This document shows positions 52,872 through 62,729 of a stretch of DNA of 64,000 bases, in pieces. The stretch spans positions 223,488 to 287,487 of the forward strand of contig NZ_FTOI01000003.1 in NCBI RefSeq assembly GCF_900156725.1. The letters run 5' to 3'. Both the position numbers and the translations under genes were made by a program. Numbering within the stretch: position 1 is the stretch's first letter; every line of letters begins with the position of its first letter. Origin of the DNA: Kaistella chaponensis (GTDB lineage Bacteria; Bacteroidota; Bacteroidia; Flavobacteriales; Weeksellaceae). The notes under the pieces were generated by a model, which had not been told where the DNA came from, searched no databases, and worked only from the letters and a program-made list of their open reading frames with translations.

Positions 52872-53256
52872 AAAAGCTGAATTTTCACAAAGATAAATAA
52901 ATGAATTGAATTCTAAAAATTAGAAAATAAATTTTTGAAAACAATTTATTTTTTTAGCCCAAAATTTATAAATTTCACAATACCAAAATTGATTAATAAA
53001 AAGGAGAATAAAAGAAAAAATGTAATTTCAATTGATGGTGAAAGACTTTGTAACCGAAAATTCTTTGTCAAAAGTTAGTTGATCATTTTAATGGCGGATA
53101 ACTGTAAATAGTAAAGAAAAATAGGAAGCTGAAATTTTAAAATAGAGATCGATTCATTAATTTTGCATACTTTTTTGCACATCTCTTTTGTGGAGTATTT
53201 CAATTATTTTGTAGTTCAACTCCTTTTTTATTAAATTTAGAGTTGATAACAAACGA
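52872..53256. other. Intergenic stretch with no recognised gene
   Basis: AT-rich, no coding signal; promoter of the E1 gene is expected at its left end but no clean -7 box was identified. Confidence 0.55.
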
Positions 53257-53284
53257 TTCTTCCGCGAATAAATCCGCGGAAGAA
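53257..53284. terminator. Hairpin downstream of the small lipoprotein gene
   Basis: TTCTTCCGCG and CGCGGAAGAA, 10-bp perfect arms with an 8-base loop, no strong T-run on the minus strand, so terminator function is uncertain. Confidence 0.5.
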
Positions 53285-53327
53285 CCAACACAAATGATGA
53301 AAAAAAAAATTTATTTAACTTGAATTG

Positions 53328-53558
53328 TTATTTTTTTGGTGGTGGTACAATTTCACCATCAACAAGTGAAGCTGGATTATTACCTTGGTTTGTATTTAAG
53401 GTTGACACATTATCTTTATGCAATAGATTGTTAGAAGAATCTTGTACTCTTTTTAAAGTTGCTGTTTCTTCTGGTGATAATACATCGTCAGATTGTCTGC
53501 AAGAATGTAATGTAATTGTAGTTAATACTACTGCTGCGATAAGTGCTAATCTTTTCAT
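53328..53558 (-). CDS. Tiny lipoprotein, unknown
   Basis: A 76-aa predicted lipoprotein (MKRLALIAAVVLTTITLHSC, Cys 20) with a short, disordered, charged remainder ending in GEIVPPPKK. No domain is recognised. It is divergent from the TPR-AraC regulator at 53744 with 185 bases between them, and the pairing may be functional. Confidence 0.6.
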   Translation of the reverse strand: MKRLALIAAVVLTTITLHSCRQSDDVLSPEETATLKRVQDSSNNLLHKDNVSTLNTNQGNNPASLVDGEIVPPPKK

Positions 53559-53743
53559 ACGTTTAATTTTTACAAATGTATTGCAGTGAGGTTATATGTA
53601 GCAAAAAAAGTAACCGTTACTTTATAAAAAATAACAAGTATATTGTAAATAATGTGCTGTTTTTTTTAAAAAAATACAGTAATATTGTAAAAATAAGTCC
53701 GAAATAAATCTTATATCCCTATAAATCATCTTATTAAGCTTTT

Positions 53744-55471
53744 ATGAAGTTGAACTCTATTTTTTGTCTGATCATTCTATTTTTTTTAAATTTTAGTACA
53801 AATTATAATGCTCAATCACTCGTAAATGCAAATTTAACTAATGAACAGATTGAGAAAAAGATCGATGAGTACAATAATAAGGATCCAAAAAAGACTTGGG
53901 AGCTCATCAATTTCTATATTCAAAAGTCTAAAAAGGAAAAAAATAAAGAAGCCCTGTTTTATGCATACCGATATGCAAGTATTACCAAAACATATCCTTT
54001 AAATATAAAATATGCGGATAGTGCACTTATGACTTCAAAAGAATCTAAGGATAAAAAAATAGTATTAGACGCTTATCTTAATCGTGGCAATATTAATATG
54101 GCGGAAGAGTTTTATCAAAAAGCGCTTGATGATATTTTAGTCGCAAATAAACTATCCCAAGAATCTGGTAATGATTATGTTTTCAATAAAACTATTTATT
54201 ACATCGCTCAAAATAAAATTTATCTGGGGCAATATGAAGATGCAAACAAAGAAATTTTAAATTGTTTGAAATTTTTTAAAGATAATTTACAAAGCAATAC
54301 ATCTTTAGGGAAAAATTATCAGATATATTACATTTATTCATTAATGAGTCTTATCGATTCAAATACCAAACTCGGTCACTTCGAACAAAATAAAATATTG
54401 TTAAAAGAGGCGTTTGAATATCTTAAAAAAAGTAAACTAAGTCAATATATTCCCTACTTTATATCATCTGAAGGTACCGATGCATATCATGCTAAAGATT
54501 ATACTACTGCAATTTCCAAACTGTCAGAAGCAATTCGGTTGTATGATGATCAATGGGAACACAATACCGAAATTTTCTACTTAGGTCTTTCTTATTGGAA
54601 TACGGGAAAACAGAAACTGGCAGTAAAATATCTAGAAGAAATCGACAAACACTATAATAAAACGAAAAAACTCGATCCTCAGTTCCGCTCGGCTTATGAA
54701 ATCCTGATTAAATATTATCATTCAACAGGAGATACAAAAAAACAGCTGGAATATATTAACAAACTCATGTTCTTAGACAGATCTTATGAGAAAAATTACA
54801 AATACCTCTATTCTAGAATTGCTAAAGAGTACGATACCAAAAAGCTGATCTCGGAAAAAAACAGAATTGAAAACTCACTAGAAAATCAAAGAACCATTTT
54901 TATAAGCTTAGTTACGCTTATGATAATCACGTTCTTATTTTTTGGGTATCGCATTCAGAAAGAAAAGAAAAACTACAAAAAAAGGTTTGACGAAATTATC
55001 GCGCAACAAAATAATGCAGAAAAAGAATACGAAAAATTACTCGTAGAATCAGTTACTTATGAACATCAGCAAAAATTTGACTACGAGTTTTACAATAAAA
55101 TTCCAGGTCTTAATCCTGTTTTTGTAGAAAATATTCTGAAAGAATTGGAAATATTTGAAAATGAAAATAAATTTCTTGATTCTCAGGTTTCGCAAAGATC
55201 CTTAAGTGAGAATTTGGGAACCAATTCTACTTATTTTTCGAAAATCATCAATACCTACAAAGGAAAAAACTTTGCCCTTTACATCAGCGATTTGCGATTA
55301 GATTTTATTATTGACCATCTGAAAAATGATGTGAAATATATCAATAAAGATGTAAAAGAACTCGCCTCCATCGCAGGATTCTCGAGTGCCGAAAATTTTT
55401 CGGATCATTTTCGCCGGAAATTTGATTTAAAACCTTCTGTTTTTATTAAGTTGATGAAAGATAAATTATAA
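53744..55471 (+). CDS. TPR-sensing, membrane-anchored AraC-type regulator
   Basis: A 575-aa one-component regulator: a signal or N-terminal helix (MKLNSIFCLIILFFLNFSTN), several TPR-like repeats (about 40-370), a single membrane helix (TIFISLVTLMIITFLFFGYR, near 385), then a coiled coil and a C-terminal AraC HTH domain (LSENLGTNSTYFSKIINTYK and DVKELASIAGFSSAENFSDH). Periplasmic TPRs would bind a ligand, and the cytoplasmic HTH would act on DNA. Divergent from the tiny lipoprotein gene. Targets unknown. Confidence 0.87.
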   Translation: MKLNSIFCLIILFFLNFSTNYNAQSLVNANLTNEQIEKKIDEYNNKDPKKTWELINFYIQKSKKEKNKEALFYAYRYASITKTYPLNIKYADSALMTSKESKDKKIVLDAYLNRGNINMAEEFYQKALDDILVANKLSQESGNDYVFNKTIYYIAQNKIYLGQYEDANKEILNCLKFFKDNLQSNTSLGKNYQIYYIYSLMSLIDSNTKLGHFEQNKILLKEAFEYLKKSKLSQYIPYFISSEGTDAYHAKDYTTAISKLSEAIRLYDDQWEHNTEIFYLGLSYWNTGKQKLAVKYLEEIDKHYNKTKKLDPQFRSAYEILIKYYHSTGDTKKQLEYINKLMFLDRSYEKNYKYLYSRIAKEYDTKKLISEKNRIENSLENQRTIFISLVTLMIITFLFFGYRIQKEKKNYKKRFDEIIAQQNNAEKEYEKLLVESVTYEHQQKFDYEFYNKIPGLNPVFVENILKELEIFENENKFLDSQVSQRSLSENLGTNSTYFSKIINTYKGKNFALYISDLRLDFIIDHLKNDVKYINKDVKELASIAGFSSAENFSDHFRRKFDLKPSVFIKLMKDKL

Positions 55472-55606
55472 GAGCGCATTCTTAACACCAATTTTTTAGA
55501 AAAAATTCCGAGAATACTGCTTTTACGATTTATTGAAAAAAAACCGAAACTTTTTTTATAAAAATTTCGTCCAAGTTATCATATAGATTTTTTTTCGCAA
55601 ATCGAT

Positions 55607-55858
55607 TTAATTTTGAGAATGAGCTGGAAGATCTAAATCTGTTTCCTTCAAAAATGCATCGATTATACGGAATGCCTTTTCTTCATCTTGAAGATTAACC
55701 ATAAGTTTTATAGTATTTGCAGTGGGTGTAGTTGTGAAAGACATATACTTATCATTCAAAAAACTAGAAATATTTTGGGCATCTAATTTTGATTTTATCA
55801 ACTGAATTTCTGAAGGTTTTTCGCTTTCAAACACTGATACTCTCGTTTCTCTTTCCAT
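55607..55858 (-). CDS. DUF2007 family small protein
   Basis: An 83-aa protein of the DUF2007/putative signal-transducing type: VSVFESEKPSEIQLIKSKLD near the N-terminus, then SSFLNDKYMS and a C-terminal strand-helix (IKLMVNLQDEEKAFRIIDAF). The fold is ferredoxin-like and the function unknown. Convergent with the regulator at 53744. Confidence 0.75.
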   Translation of the reverse strand: MERETRVSVFESEKPSEIQLIKSKLDAQNISSFLNDKYMSFTTTPTANTIKLMVNLQDEEKAFRIIDAFLKETDLDLPAHSQN

Positions 55859-55977
55859 TATCTTATAAATTTTGAATTCTCAATATACACAGAAATAATT
55901 TATTTTCCAGCTTTATGCTAAAAAATATTTGAGATTCAAAAAAAATCGCAGCGAAAATTAATGAATCTCAATTAATA

Positions 55978-57312
55978 CTATAATTTTTCGATACAAAGTT
56001 CAATTTTATTAAGTGCAGTCTGAATCTCCTCTTTTGAAACATTCAAATGTGGTCGGAATCTGATTGATTGATCACCACAAGATAAAATAATTACTCCTTC
56101 GTCATACAAAAGTTCACGCATTTTATCCCGTTGATCACCATTTGGTAAATCAATTGCAGCCATTAATCCGCGACCTCTTGGATTTGATAGCTTTTCTGGA
56201 TATTTCTGTGCTAAAATTTGCAAACCTTCCACTAAATATTCACCAACAATTCTGGCATTTTCTACTAAATTTTCTTTTTCAATTACTTCCATAATCAGTT
56301 GAAAACGAAGAATATCAATGAAATTTCCACCGAAAGTAGAATTGATTCTGGAACTTTCTTTAAATACATTATTCGGAATTTCGTCGAATTTTTCTTTATT
56401 GGCTAAAACTCCACAAACCTGCGCTTTTTTACCAAAAGAAATAATATCTGGTTTTGCAGTGAAATGTTCATAAGCCCACATTTTTCCGGTCAAACCCATT
56501 CCTGTTTGTACTTCGTCGAAGATTAGAAGGATTTCATTTTCATCACATATATTTCTTAAACTCACCAAGAATTCATCCCGGAAGTGATTGTCGCCTCCTT
56601 CTGCTTGAATGGGTTCAATAATAATGCACGCAACTTTATCAGGATTAGAAAGAATGGCTTCTTCAATATTTAAAAGTGCTAAATTTTCATGTTTAATGGT
56701 TTCGGCTAAATTTTCCTCTGTAATTGGGAAATTCAAGTGCGGATTGGTAATTCTTGGCCAATCAAACTTTGGGAAATACTGATATTTTCGAGGGTCAGAA
56801 GTATTGGTTAAACTCAAAGTATAACCGCTTCTTCCATGAAATGCTTGTTTGAAATGGATACAAACTCCTGCTTCCAAATCGAGTCCTTTCTCAAAATTCT
56901 TACGAGTTTTCCAGTCGAAACATGCTTTAATTGCATTTTCTACGCCCATTGTTCCACCTTCGATAAAGAAAGCATATTGCAAATGTTCTGGGATCGCTAC
57001 TCTTTCGAAAACGGTCATAAAATCTGCAAATTCTTGCGAATAAACATCCGCCAATGTTGGTTTGTTAACCGCCATTCTACCAAGCCACGCAGATTTTTCC
57101 ATTAAATAAGGATGGTTGTACCCGATGGAAGCGGATCCAAACATAGAGAACATATCGAGGAATTTTTTTCCTGTGATTCGGTCATGAATCCAAGAACCTT
57201 GAGATTTTTCGAAATCCATTACAAAGTCGAAACCGTCTGCAAGCATGTGTCTGCCGAGTGTTTTCTTTACTTCATTGGTAGGTTCTGGATGAGATGCAAT
57301 TGCGTTATTCAT
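55978..57312 (-). CDS. lat: L-lysine 6-transaminase
   Basis: A 444-aa PLP aminotransferase that moves the epsilon-amino group of lysine to 2-oxoglutarate, giving 2-aminoadipate semialdehyde. Visible are the class III features DMFSMFGSASIGYNHP, IIIEPIQAEGGDNHF, the DEVQTGMGLTG loop and the PLP lysine in ISFGKKAQVCGV (K295 or K296); the last signature is characteristic of LAT. It lies downstream of the aldehyde dehydrogenase that would process its product. Confidence 0.9.
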   Translation of the reverse strand: MNNAIASHPEPTNEVKKTLGRHMLADGFDFVMDFEKSQGSWIHDRITGKKFLDMFSMFGSASIGYNHPYLMEKSAWLGRMAVNKPTLADVYSQEFADFMTVFERVAIPEHLQYAFFIEGGTMGVENAIKACFDWKTRKNFEKGLDLEAGVCIHFKQAFHGRSGYTLSLTNTSDPRKYQYFPKFDWPRITNPHLNFPITEENLAETIKHENLALLNIEEAILSNPDKVACIIIEPIQAEGGDNHFRDEFLVSLRNICDENEILLIFDEVQTGMGLTGKMWAYEHFTAKPDIISFGKKAQVCGVLANKEKFDEIPNNVFKESSRINSTFGGNFIDILRFQLIMEVIEKENLVENARIVGEYLVEGLQILAQKYPEKLSNPRGRGLMAAIDLPNGDQRDKMRELLYDEGVIILSCGDQSIRFRPHLNVSKEEIQTALNKIELCIEKL

Positions 57313-57411
57313 ATATTTTTTAGTTTTTCAATTATTATAGCGTTGTCAAGTCGAATATTTGGGGAAAAGAATTTCAATGATGAAAAAAAAATCTTTATTA
57401 TTCAAAATCCC

Positions 57412-57492
57412 TTGCAACCCGACCTGAGTGGAGCTCTTTTTGTGCAGCGGCAGCGGAACAAAAAAGCGGGAACGGAGGGCGGATTAGTTGCC
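57412..57492. repeat. Dispersed hairpin repeat, copy 2
   Basis: The outer flanks match 41363-41480 (TTGCAACCCGACCTGAGTGG then AGCTC; ACAAAAAAGCGGGAACGG), but the inner loop is shorter. It lies between the aldehyde dehydrogenase and the lysine transaminase and could act as an attenuator. Confidence 0.7.
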
Positions 57493-57510
57493 CAAATAAA
57501 TAGTAATAGC

Positions 57511-59061
57511 TTACAAATCGAATTTAATTCCCTGTGCTAAAGGCAAACTATCGGTATAATTAATGGTATTGGTTTGTCTTCTCATATAGTATTTCCACAC
57601 ATCAGAACCGGATTCTCTTCCACCGCCGGTTTCTTTTTCACCCCCAAAAGCGCCACCGATTTCTGCTCCGGAAGTTCCAATATTTACATTGGCAATTCCA
57701 CAATCTGACCCATTTTGGGACAAAAATAATTCTGCTTGACGCATATCGGTCGTCATAATTGCGGAACTTAAACCTTGAGGAACATCGTTTTGCATCGCGA
57801 TGGCTTCGTCTAAAGTTTTATACTTCATAATATAAAGAATCGGTGCGAAAGTTTCGTGTTGCACGATTTCGTAAGAATTTTCAACTTCTGCGATACACGG
57901 TTTTACATAACAACCAGATTCGTAATTTTCACCTTCCAAAACGCCACCTTCAACGACAAATTTTCCGCCTTCTTTTTTACATTTTTCGATAGAATCGAGA
58001 TATTGTTGAACAGCTTGTTGATCGATTAAAGGTCCTACGTGATTGTTTTCATCTAAAGGATTTCCGATTTTAATTTGTCCGTAAGCTTTTACCAAACGGT
58101 TTTTCACGTCTTCAAAAATAGATTCGTGGATAATTAATCTTCTGGTAGAAGTACATCTTTGTCCTGCAGTTCCTACTGCGCCGAAAACCGCACCGATAAT
58201 CGACATGTTAAGATCTGCATTTTCAGTAAAAATAATGGCGTTATTTCCTCCTAATTCAAGGATTGATTTCCCGAAACGTTGCGCCACATTTGTCCCGACA
58301 ATTCTTCCCACTTTGGTGGAACCTGTGAAAGAGATTAAGGCCACATTTTTATCGTTTACCATTTTGTCACCGATCACGTGATCACCGACAATCATGGTAG
58401 AAATTCCTTCGGGAAGATTATTTTCTTTTAAAACTTCAGTAATAATATTTTGGCAGGCAATTCCACAAAGTGGTGCTTTTTCGGAAGGTTTCCAGATGGT
58501 AACATTTCCGCAAATCCACGCAAGAGCAGTGTTCCAGGACCAAACTGCAACCGGGAAATTAAATGCAGAAATAATTCCGATAATTCCCAGCGGATGATAT
58601 TGTTCGTACATTCTGTGTCCAGGTCGTTCAGAATGCATCGTGTAACCGTGAAGTTGACGAGATAAACCGACTGCATAATCGCAGATATCGATCATTTCCT
58701 GAACTTCGCCAAGACCTTCCTGAAAAGATTTTCCCATTTCGTAAGAAACGAGTTTTCCTAAATCATCTTTATATTCTCTTAATTTTAATCCGAACTGACG
58801 AACCAATTCTCCCCTTTTCGGCGCCGGAATTTGTCGAAATTCTACATAAGCTTTTTTAGCTGTTTCAATCACCTGATCGTAATCAGCGGTATTTGCAGTG
58901 GTTACTTTTCCGATTAGTTTTCCATCTGTTGGTGAATAACTTTCGAGTAAATCTCCATTGGCAAAGTATTTTCCGCCGGATGAAACTCCTTTATTTTCTG
59001 CTGAAATTCCTAAATTAGAAAGGGATTTTTCGATTCCAAAATCCTGAATTGATTGGGACAT
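57511..59061 (-). CDS. Aldehyde dehydrogenase, likely 2-aminoadipate-semialdehyde type
   Basis: A 516-aa NAD(P)-dependent aldehyde dehydrogenase of the ALDH7-like group. Catalytic residues are E269 (LELGGNN) and C303 (GQRCTSTRR); the Rossmann motif FTGSTKVGRIVG lies near 245. Its pairing with L-lysine 6-transaminase implies oxidation of 2-aminoadipate semialdehyde/piperideine-6-carboxylate to 2-aminoadipate in lysine degradation. Full length. Confidence 0.85.
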   Translation of the reverse strand: MSQSIQDFGIEKSLSNLGISAENKGVSSGGKYFANGDLLESYSPTDGKLIGKVTTANTADYDQVIETAKKAYVEFRQIPAPKRGELVRQFGLKLREYKDDLGKLVSYEMGKSFQEGLGEVQEMIDICDYAVGLSRQLHGYTMHSERPGHRMYEQYHPLGIIGIISAFNFPVAVWSWNTALAWICGNVTIWKPSEKAPLCGIACQNIITEVLKENNLPEGISTMIVGDHVIGDKMVNDKNVALISFTGSTKVGRIVGTNVAQRFGKSILELGGNNAIIFTENADLNMSIIGAVFGAVGTAGQRCTSTRRLIIHESIFEDVKNRLVKAYGQIKIGNPLDENNHVGPLIDQQAVQQYLDSIEKCKKEGGKFVVEGGVLEGENYESGCYVKPCIAEVENSYEIVQHETFAPILYIMKYKTLDEAIAMQNDVPQGLSSAIMTTDMRQAELFLSQNGSDCGIANVNIGTSGAEIGGAFGGEKETGGGRESGSDVWKYYMRRQTNTINYTDSLPLAQGIKFDL

Positions 59062-59232
59062 AATTTTATTTTGAATTGTCCTTAAAGATAAGTAATTTGG
59101 CGAAACCTAAAAAATTTACCGCACTTTTTCTTGAATATCATTAGGAAAAAGATTAATTAAGTGGGATTTAAAAGCTAAAAATTTTGAAAAATTTTATCTT
59201 CATAAATAATTAACTTTGAAAAAATTTTGGAG

Positions 59233-59391
59233 ATGGAAAATCAGCAACCTGAAAATAAAAATTCAAAAATGAAAACCTGGTTCAAGCGCGTTGGAATAGG
59301 TGGTTTAATCTTTTTCACTTTAAAAGGAATTGGGTGGCTTTTTGTTTTTTATTTCGGTGCCGAACTTTTTCAAGATTGTAGCGGGAAATAA
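59233..59391 (+). CDS. Small membrane protein
   Basis: A 52-aa frame reading MENQQPENKNSKMKTWFKRV, then IGGLIFFTLKGIGWLFVFYF and a short tail. One membrane helix follows a positively charged start, giving the inside-positive topology of many flavobacterial micro-proteins of unknown role. It stands alone between the aldehyde dehydrogenase and the P-type ATPase, is preceded by GGAG near the start, and has no overlap with other genes. Confidence 0.6.
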   Translation: MENQQPENKNSKMKTWFKRVGIGGLIFFTLKGIGWLFVFYFGAELFQDCSGK

Positions 59392-59652
59392 ATCATCATC
59401 GATCACTTTTGATTTTTGACCTTAAAAATTTGAGGCATCAATTTTGAATTTTGTCTAAAAATTATTTCAAACATCATTTTATAAATCATTCTTTAATTTC
59501 TGAATTATTTATCGTTGATCACAAAATCGACCGTAATTCTGAGGTTGCTGTTTTGAAATATACTTTGAACACCAACAAAAACTACGGAGATTTTTTCTCG
59601 GAAATTTTTCAACCAGAAAATCTGTTATCAAATAAAAATCAGAAAAATATTT

Positions 59653-61683
59653 ATGGGACATCAACATATTTACGATAAAAACGGCAAACAAATCTGCTGC
59701 ACGGAAGAAGAAAAAATTTACAAAGATGCAGGTGCAGAAAATTTGCTGAACACTAAAAGCTGCTGTGCAACTGACTTGGAGGAAGATCACAATCATGATC
59801 ACGATCGCAGTCACGAAGGTGGAAGTTCAGTGAAAATGTTTTTACCAAGTATTATTTCTTTACTACTTTTACTTATCGCGTTATTTTTTGATCATTATTT
59901 AAAACCAGAATTTTTCAAAGATTGGGTACGAATTATTTGGTACGGAATCGCCTATATTCCTGTTGGGTTTCCGGTTTTAAAGGAAGCTTGGAAAAGTATA
60001 ATTCACGGCGAATTTTTCTCCGAATTTTTTCTCATGGGAATCGCAACAGTTGGAGCTTTTGGAATTGGCGAATATCCGGAAGGAGTTGCAGTGATGCTAT
60101 TTTACTCGGTTGGAGAAGTTTTTCAAACGATTGCAGTTTCCAAAGCGAAAGGAAATATTAAAAGTTTATTGGATCAAAGACCCGATGAAGTCACCATTAT
60201 AAAAAATAATATCGCCGAAATTGTAAAAGCAGAAACAGTAGAAATCGGCTCCATCATTCAATTGAAATCTGGCGAGAAACTAGGACTTGACGGCGAATTA
60301 ATTTCCGAAAGTGCGTCTTTTAATACTGCAGCTTTAACGGGTGAAAGTCAACCTGACACGAAGAAAAAAGGTGAAATTGTTTTGGCGGGGATGATCAATT
60401 TAAATACCGTTTCCCAGGTAAAAGTAACCACCGTTTTTAAAGATAGCAAACTGAGTAAAATTTTAGAATTGGTTCAAAATGCCACTTCCCAAAAAGCGCC
60501 CACTGAATTATTCATCCGGAAATTTGCAAAAATTTATACGCCTATTGTTGTATATCTCGCAATTGCAATCACGCTTCTACCCTACTTTTTTGTTCCAAAT
60601 TATGAGTTTTCGGATTGGCTTTATCGAGCATTGGTTTTTCTAGTAATTTCCTGTCCATGTGCTTTAGTGATCAGTATTCCGTTGGGTTATTTTGGGGGAA
60701 TTGGAGCTGCAAGTAAAAATGGTATTTTATTTAAAGGCAGCAACTTTTTAGATGTCATCGCAAAAATTGAAAATGTGGTGATGGATAAAACCGGAACAAT
60801 GACAGAAGGGGTTTTTAAAGTTCAAGACGTTGTTTTTGACAAAAATTTTAACCAAGAAGAAATTTTAGAAATGGTGAATGCGTTGGAAAGTCAAAGTACA
60901 CATCCTGTCGCAACTGCAATTCACGAATATGTTGGAAAAGTCAATTCAGAAATAAAAGTAGAAAACGTGGAAGAAATTCCGGGTCAGGGATTGAAAGGAA
61001 CCATTACCGGAAAAGAATTGCTTGTCGGGAATTTAAAACTGATTGATAAATTCGGAATTCAATACGATTCCAAAATCAGCGAAATTGTTTATACCTTGAT
61101 TGCGATTGCCTTTGATAATAAATTTGTCGGCTATCTTACTGTTGCGGATTCCATTAAAAGTGATGCAAAAGCAACCGTGGAAAAATTGAAAAATCTTGGC
61201 GTAAAAACTACCATGTTGAGTGGCGATAAAAATGAAGTCGTACAATTTGTAGCCAAAGAATTGGGAATTAAAAACGCTTTCGGAGATTTATTACCAGAAG
61301 ATAAAGTAAAAAAATTACAGGAAATAAAAGCTAAAAATGAAACTGTCGCTTTTGTTGGTGATGGCGTGAATGATGCTCCAGTTGTGGCTCTAAGCGATGT
61401 TGGTTTTGCGATGGGCGGACTTGGAAGTGATGCGACGGTGGAAACCGCAGATGTGGTCATTCAGGATGATCTACCGAGTAAAATTCCCATGGCGATCAAT
61501 ATTGGAAAGCAAACACGAAAAATTGTGTGGCAAAATATTTACTTAGCTTTTGGCGTGAAAGCAATCGTGCTAATTTTAGGAGCAGGAGGATTAGCCACAA
61601 TGTGGCAAGCAGTTTTCGCGGATGTCGGAGTTGCTTTATTGGCAATTTTAAATGCTGTAAGAATTCAGAAAATGAAGTTTTAA
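59653..61683 (+). CDS. zntA: Chromosomal Zn/Cd/Pb-type P1B ATPase
   Basis: A 676-aa metal-exporting ATPase, a close paralogue of the element's pump at 30114 throughout, including the CC-containing N-terminus (KQICCTEEEK), the CPC motif in VISCPCALVISIPLG, DKTGTMTEG and GDGVNDAPVV. Its N-terminal His stretch (DHNHDHDRSH) is shorter and lacks the tandem repeat of the element copy. It is likely the resident zinc/cadmium exporter. No regulator or efflux partner adjoins it here. Confidence 0.92.
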   Translation: MGHQHIYDKNGKQICCTEEEKIYKDAGAENLLNTKSCCATDLEEDHNHDHDRSHEGGSSVKMFLPSIISLLLLLIALFFDHYLKPEFFKDWVRIIWYGIAYIPVGFPVLKEAWKSIIHGEFFSEFFLMGIATVGAFGIGEYPEGVAVMLFYSVGEVFQTIAVSKAKGNIKSLLDQRPDEVTIIKNNIAEIVKAETVEIGSIIQLKSGEKLGLDGELISESASFNTAALTGESQPDTKKKGEIVLAGMINLNTVSQVKVTTVFKDSKLSKILELVQNATSQKAPTELFIRKFAKIYTPIVVYLAIAITLLPYFFVPNYEFSDWLYRALVFLVISCPCALVISIPLGYFGGIGAASKNGILFKGSNFLDVIAKIENVVMDKTGTMTEGVFKVQDVVFDKNFNQEEILEMVNALESQSTHPVATAIHEYVGKVNSEIKVENVEEIPGQGLKGTITGKELLVGNLKLIDKFGIQYDSKISEIVYTLIAIAFDNKFVGYLTVADSIKSDAKATVEKLKNLGVKTTMLSGDKNEVVQFVAKELGIKNAFGDLLPEDKVKKLQEIKAKNETVAFVGDGVNDAPVVALSDVGFAMGGLGSDATVETADVVIQDDLPSKIPMAINIGKQTRKIVWQNIYLAFGVKAIVLILGAGGLATMWQAVFADVGVALLAILNAVRIQKMKF

Positions 61684-61707
61684 ATTTTTTAAAAATTTCG
61701 CCAGAAA

Positions 61708-62241
61708 TTATTCTGATTTCCAGTTTTCTTTTTTGATTTGAAAAACAATATTTGTTTTAGAATCTTCGCCAAAATATGCTACTTCTTCTTCACCTAAATT
61801 TTCTGCGCCAAGCTTTGTCATGGCTTTTACAGAACGGATATTATCTTTCCCAACGTGGAAAATAACTTTATCAACGAACTCAAAAATATAATCCAGCATC
61901 AATTTTTTCACACTAGAATTGATATTTTTTCCCCACGATTTGGTGCCGTAAAAAGTGTAGCCAATTAAAATACTGTTGTCTTTTTCATTATAATCGTAAA
62001 AACGCGTGCTCCCTAGAGCTTCCTCCGTTTCCTGATCGATGATGAGAAAAGCGCCTTTACTTTCCATTGCACCCTGAAAAAAATTTTCGAAGACTTCCCT
62101 TTTGTAGCGCTCTTTATTCGGATGCTGTTCCCAAACTTTAGGATCAGATGCGACTTCAAAAAGTTCTTCGAAATCGTGTTTTTCTAAAGGAACTAAGCTT
62201 ACAATATCATTTTCTAAAGTAGGTTGTATGGAGAAATTCAT
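61708..62241 (-). CDS. GNAT family N-acetyltransferase (RimJ-like)
   Basis: A 177-aa GNAT enzyme of the RimJ/RimL type: LENDIVSLVPLEKHDFEELF at the start, STRFYDYNEKDNSILIGYTF in the core, and the CoA-binding/substrate region GKNINSSVKKLMLDYIFEFV and SVKAMTKLGAENLGE. Start chosen at 62241 since the preceding frame has no family features. Substrate unknown. Confidence 0.87.
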   Translation of the reverse strand: MNFSIQPTLENDIVSLVPLEKHDFEELFEVASDPKVWEQHPNKERYKREVFENFFQGAMESKGAFLIIDQETEEALGSTRFYDYNEKDNSILIGYTFYGTKSWGKNINSSVKKLMLDYIFEFVDKVIFHVGKDNIRSVKAMTKLGAENLGEEEVAYFGEDSKTNIVFQIKKENWKSE

Positions 62242-62333
62242 TATTTCAATTTTTTCAAAGGTAAAACTAAGTTTTGGCAAAAGCTCGCTCCAATTGATCA
62301 TTTTGTTAATTTCAATTATTTGCACCAAAAATA

Positions 62334-62696
62334 TTAACCGTGATAAACTCTGGAAAAAACTATTTTGGCATTTTTAATTTCTAAGACTTCGCCGATTTTC
62401 ATTTCCTCTTCTCCGTCTACTTTTCGAAGGTATTCCATGAAAACCTGTTCAGAATCTGCGGTTAATTTTTGAACTTCGTAGTGTAAACTTGGCAATCTTT
62501 CGAAACAATCTTTCCACCAATTTCTTAATGCAGCTTTTCCTTTGATTAAACCTTCTGTTTCAGGATTTCTGATTTTCAATTTTGGACTGAAATGCTCTGC
62601 ATTGTCATCATATAGAGCTAGCAAATTTTCTAAATCATGTTCATTGAAAGCTTTGAACCAAAGTTTTGCAATATTTTTTATTTCATTTTCATTCAT
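62334..62696 (-). CDS. SnoaL/NTF2-like protein
   Basis: A 120-aa protein of the NTF2-like superfamily (WFKAFNEHDLENLLALYDDN, AALRNWWKDCFERLPSLHYE), usually small ligand-binding or isomerase-like folds. Exact role unknown. Lies between the GNAT and Ada genes on the same strand; likely independent. Confidence 0.8.
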   Translation of the reverse strand: MNENEIKNIAKLWFKAFNEHDLENLLALYDDNAEHFSPKLKIRNPETEGLIKGKAALRNWWKDCFERLPSLHYEVQKLTADSEQVFMEYLRKVDGEEEMKIGEVLEIKNAKIVFSRVYHG

Positions 62697-62729
62697 ATTT
62701 TTAAATAATTTTCTCGGAGAAATATATTT

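Noticed and set aside
59451..59678. 75-aa plus-strand frame with a TTG start overlapping the P-type ATPase start
   Set aside because: It overlaps the ATPase gene in another frame, has no domain character and weak start context.
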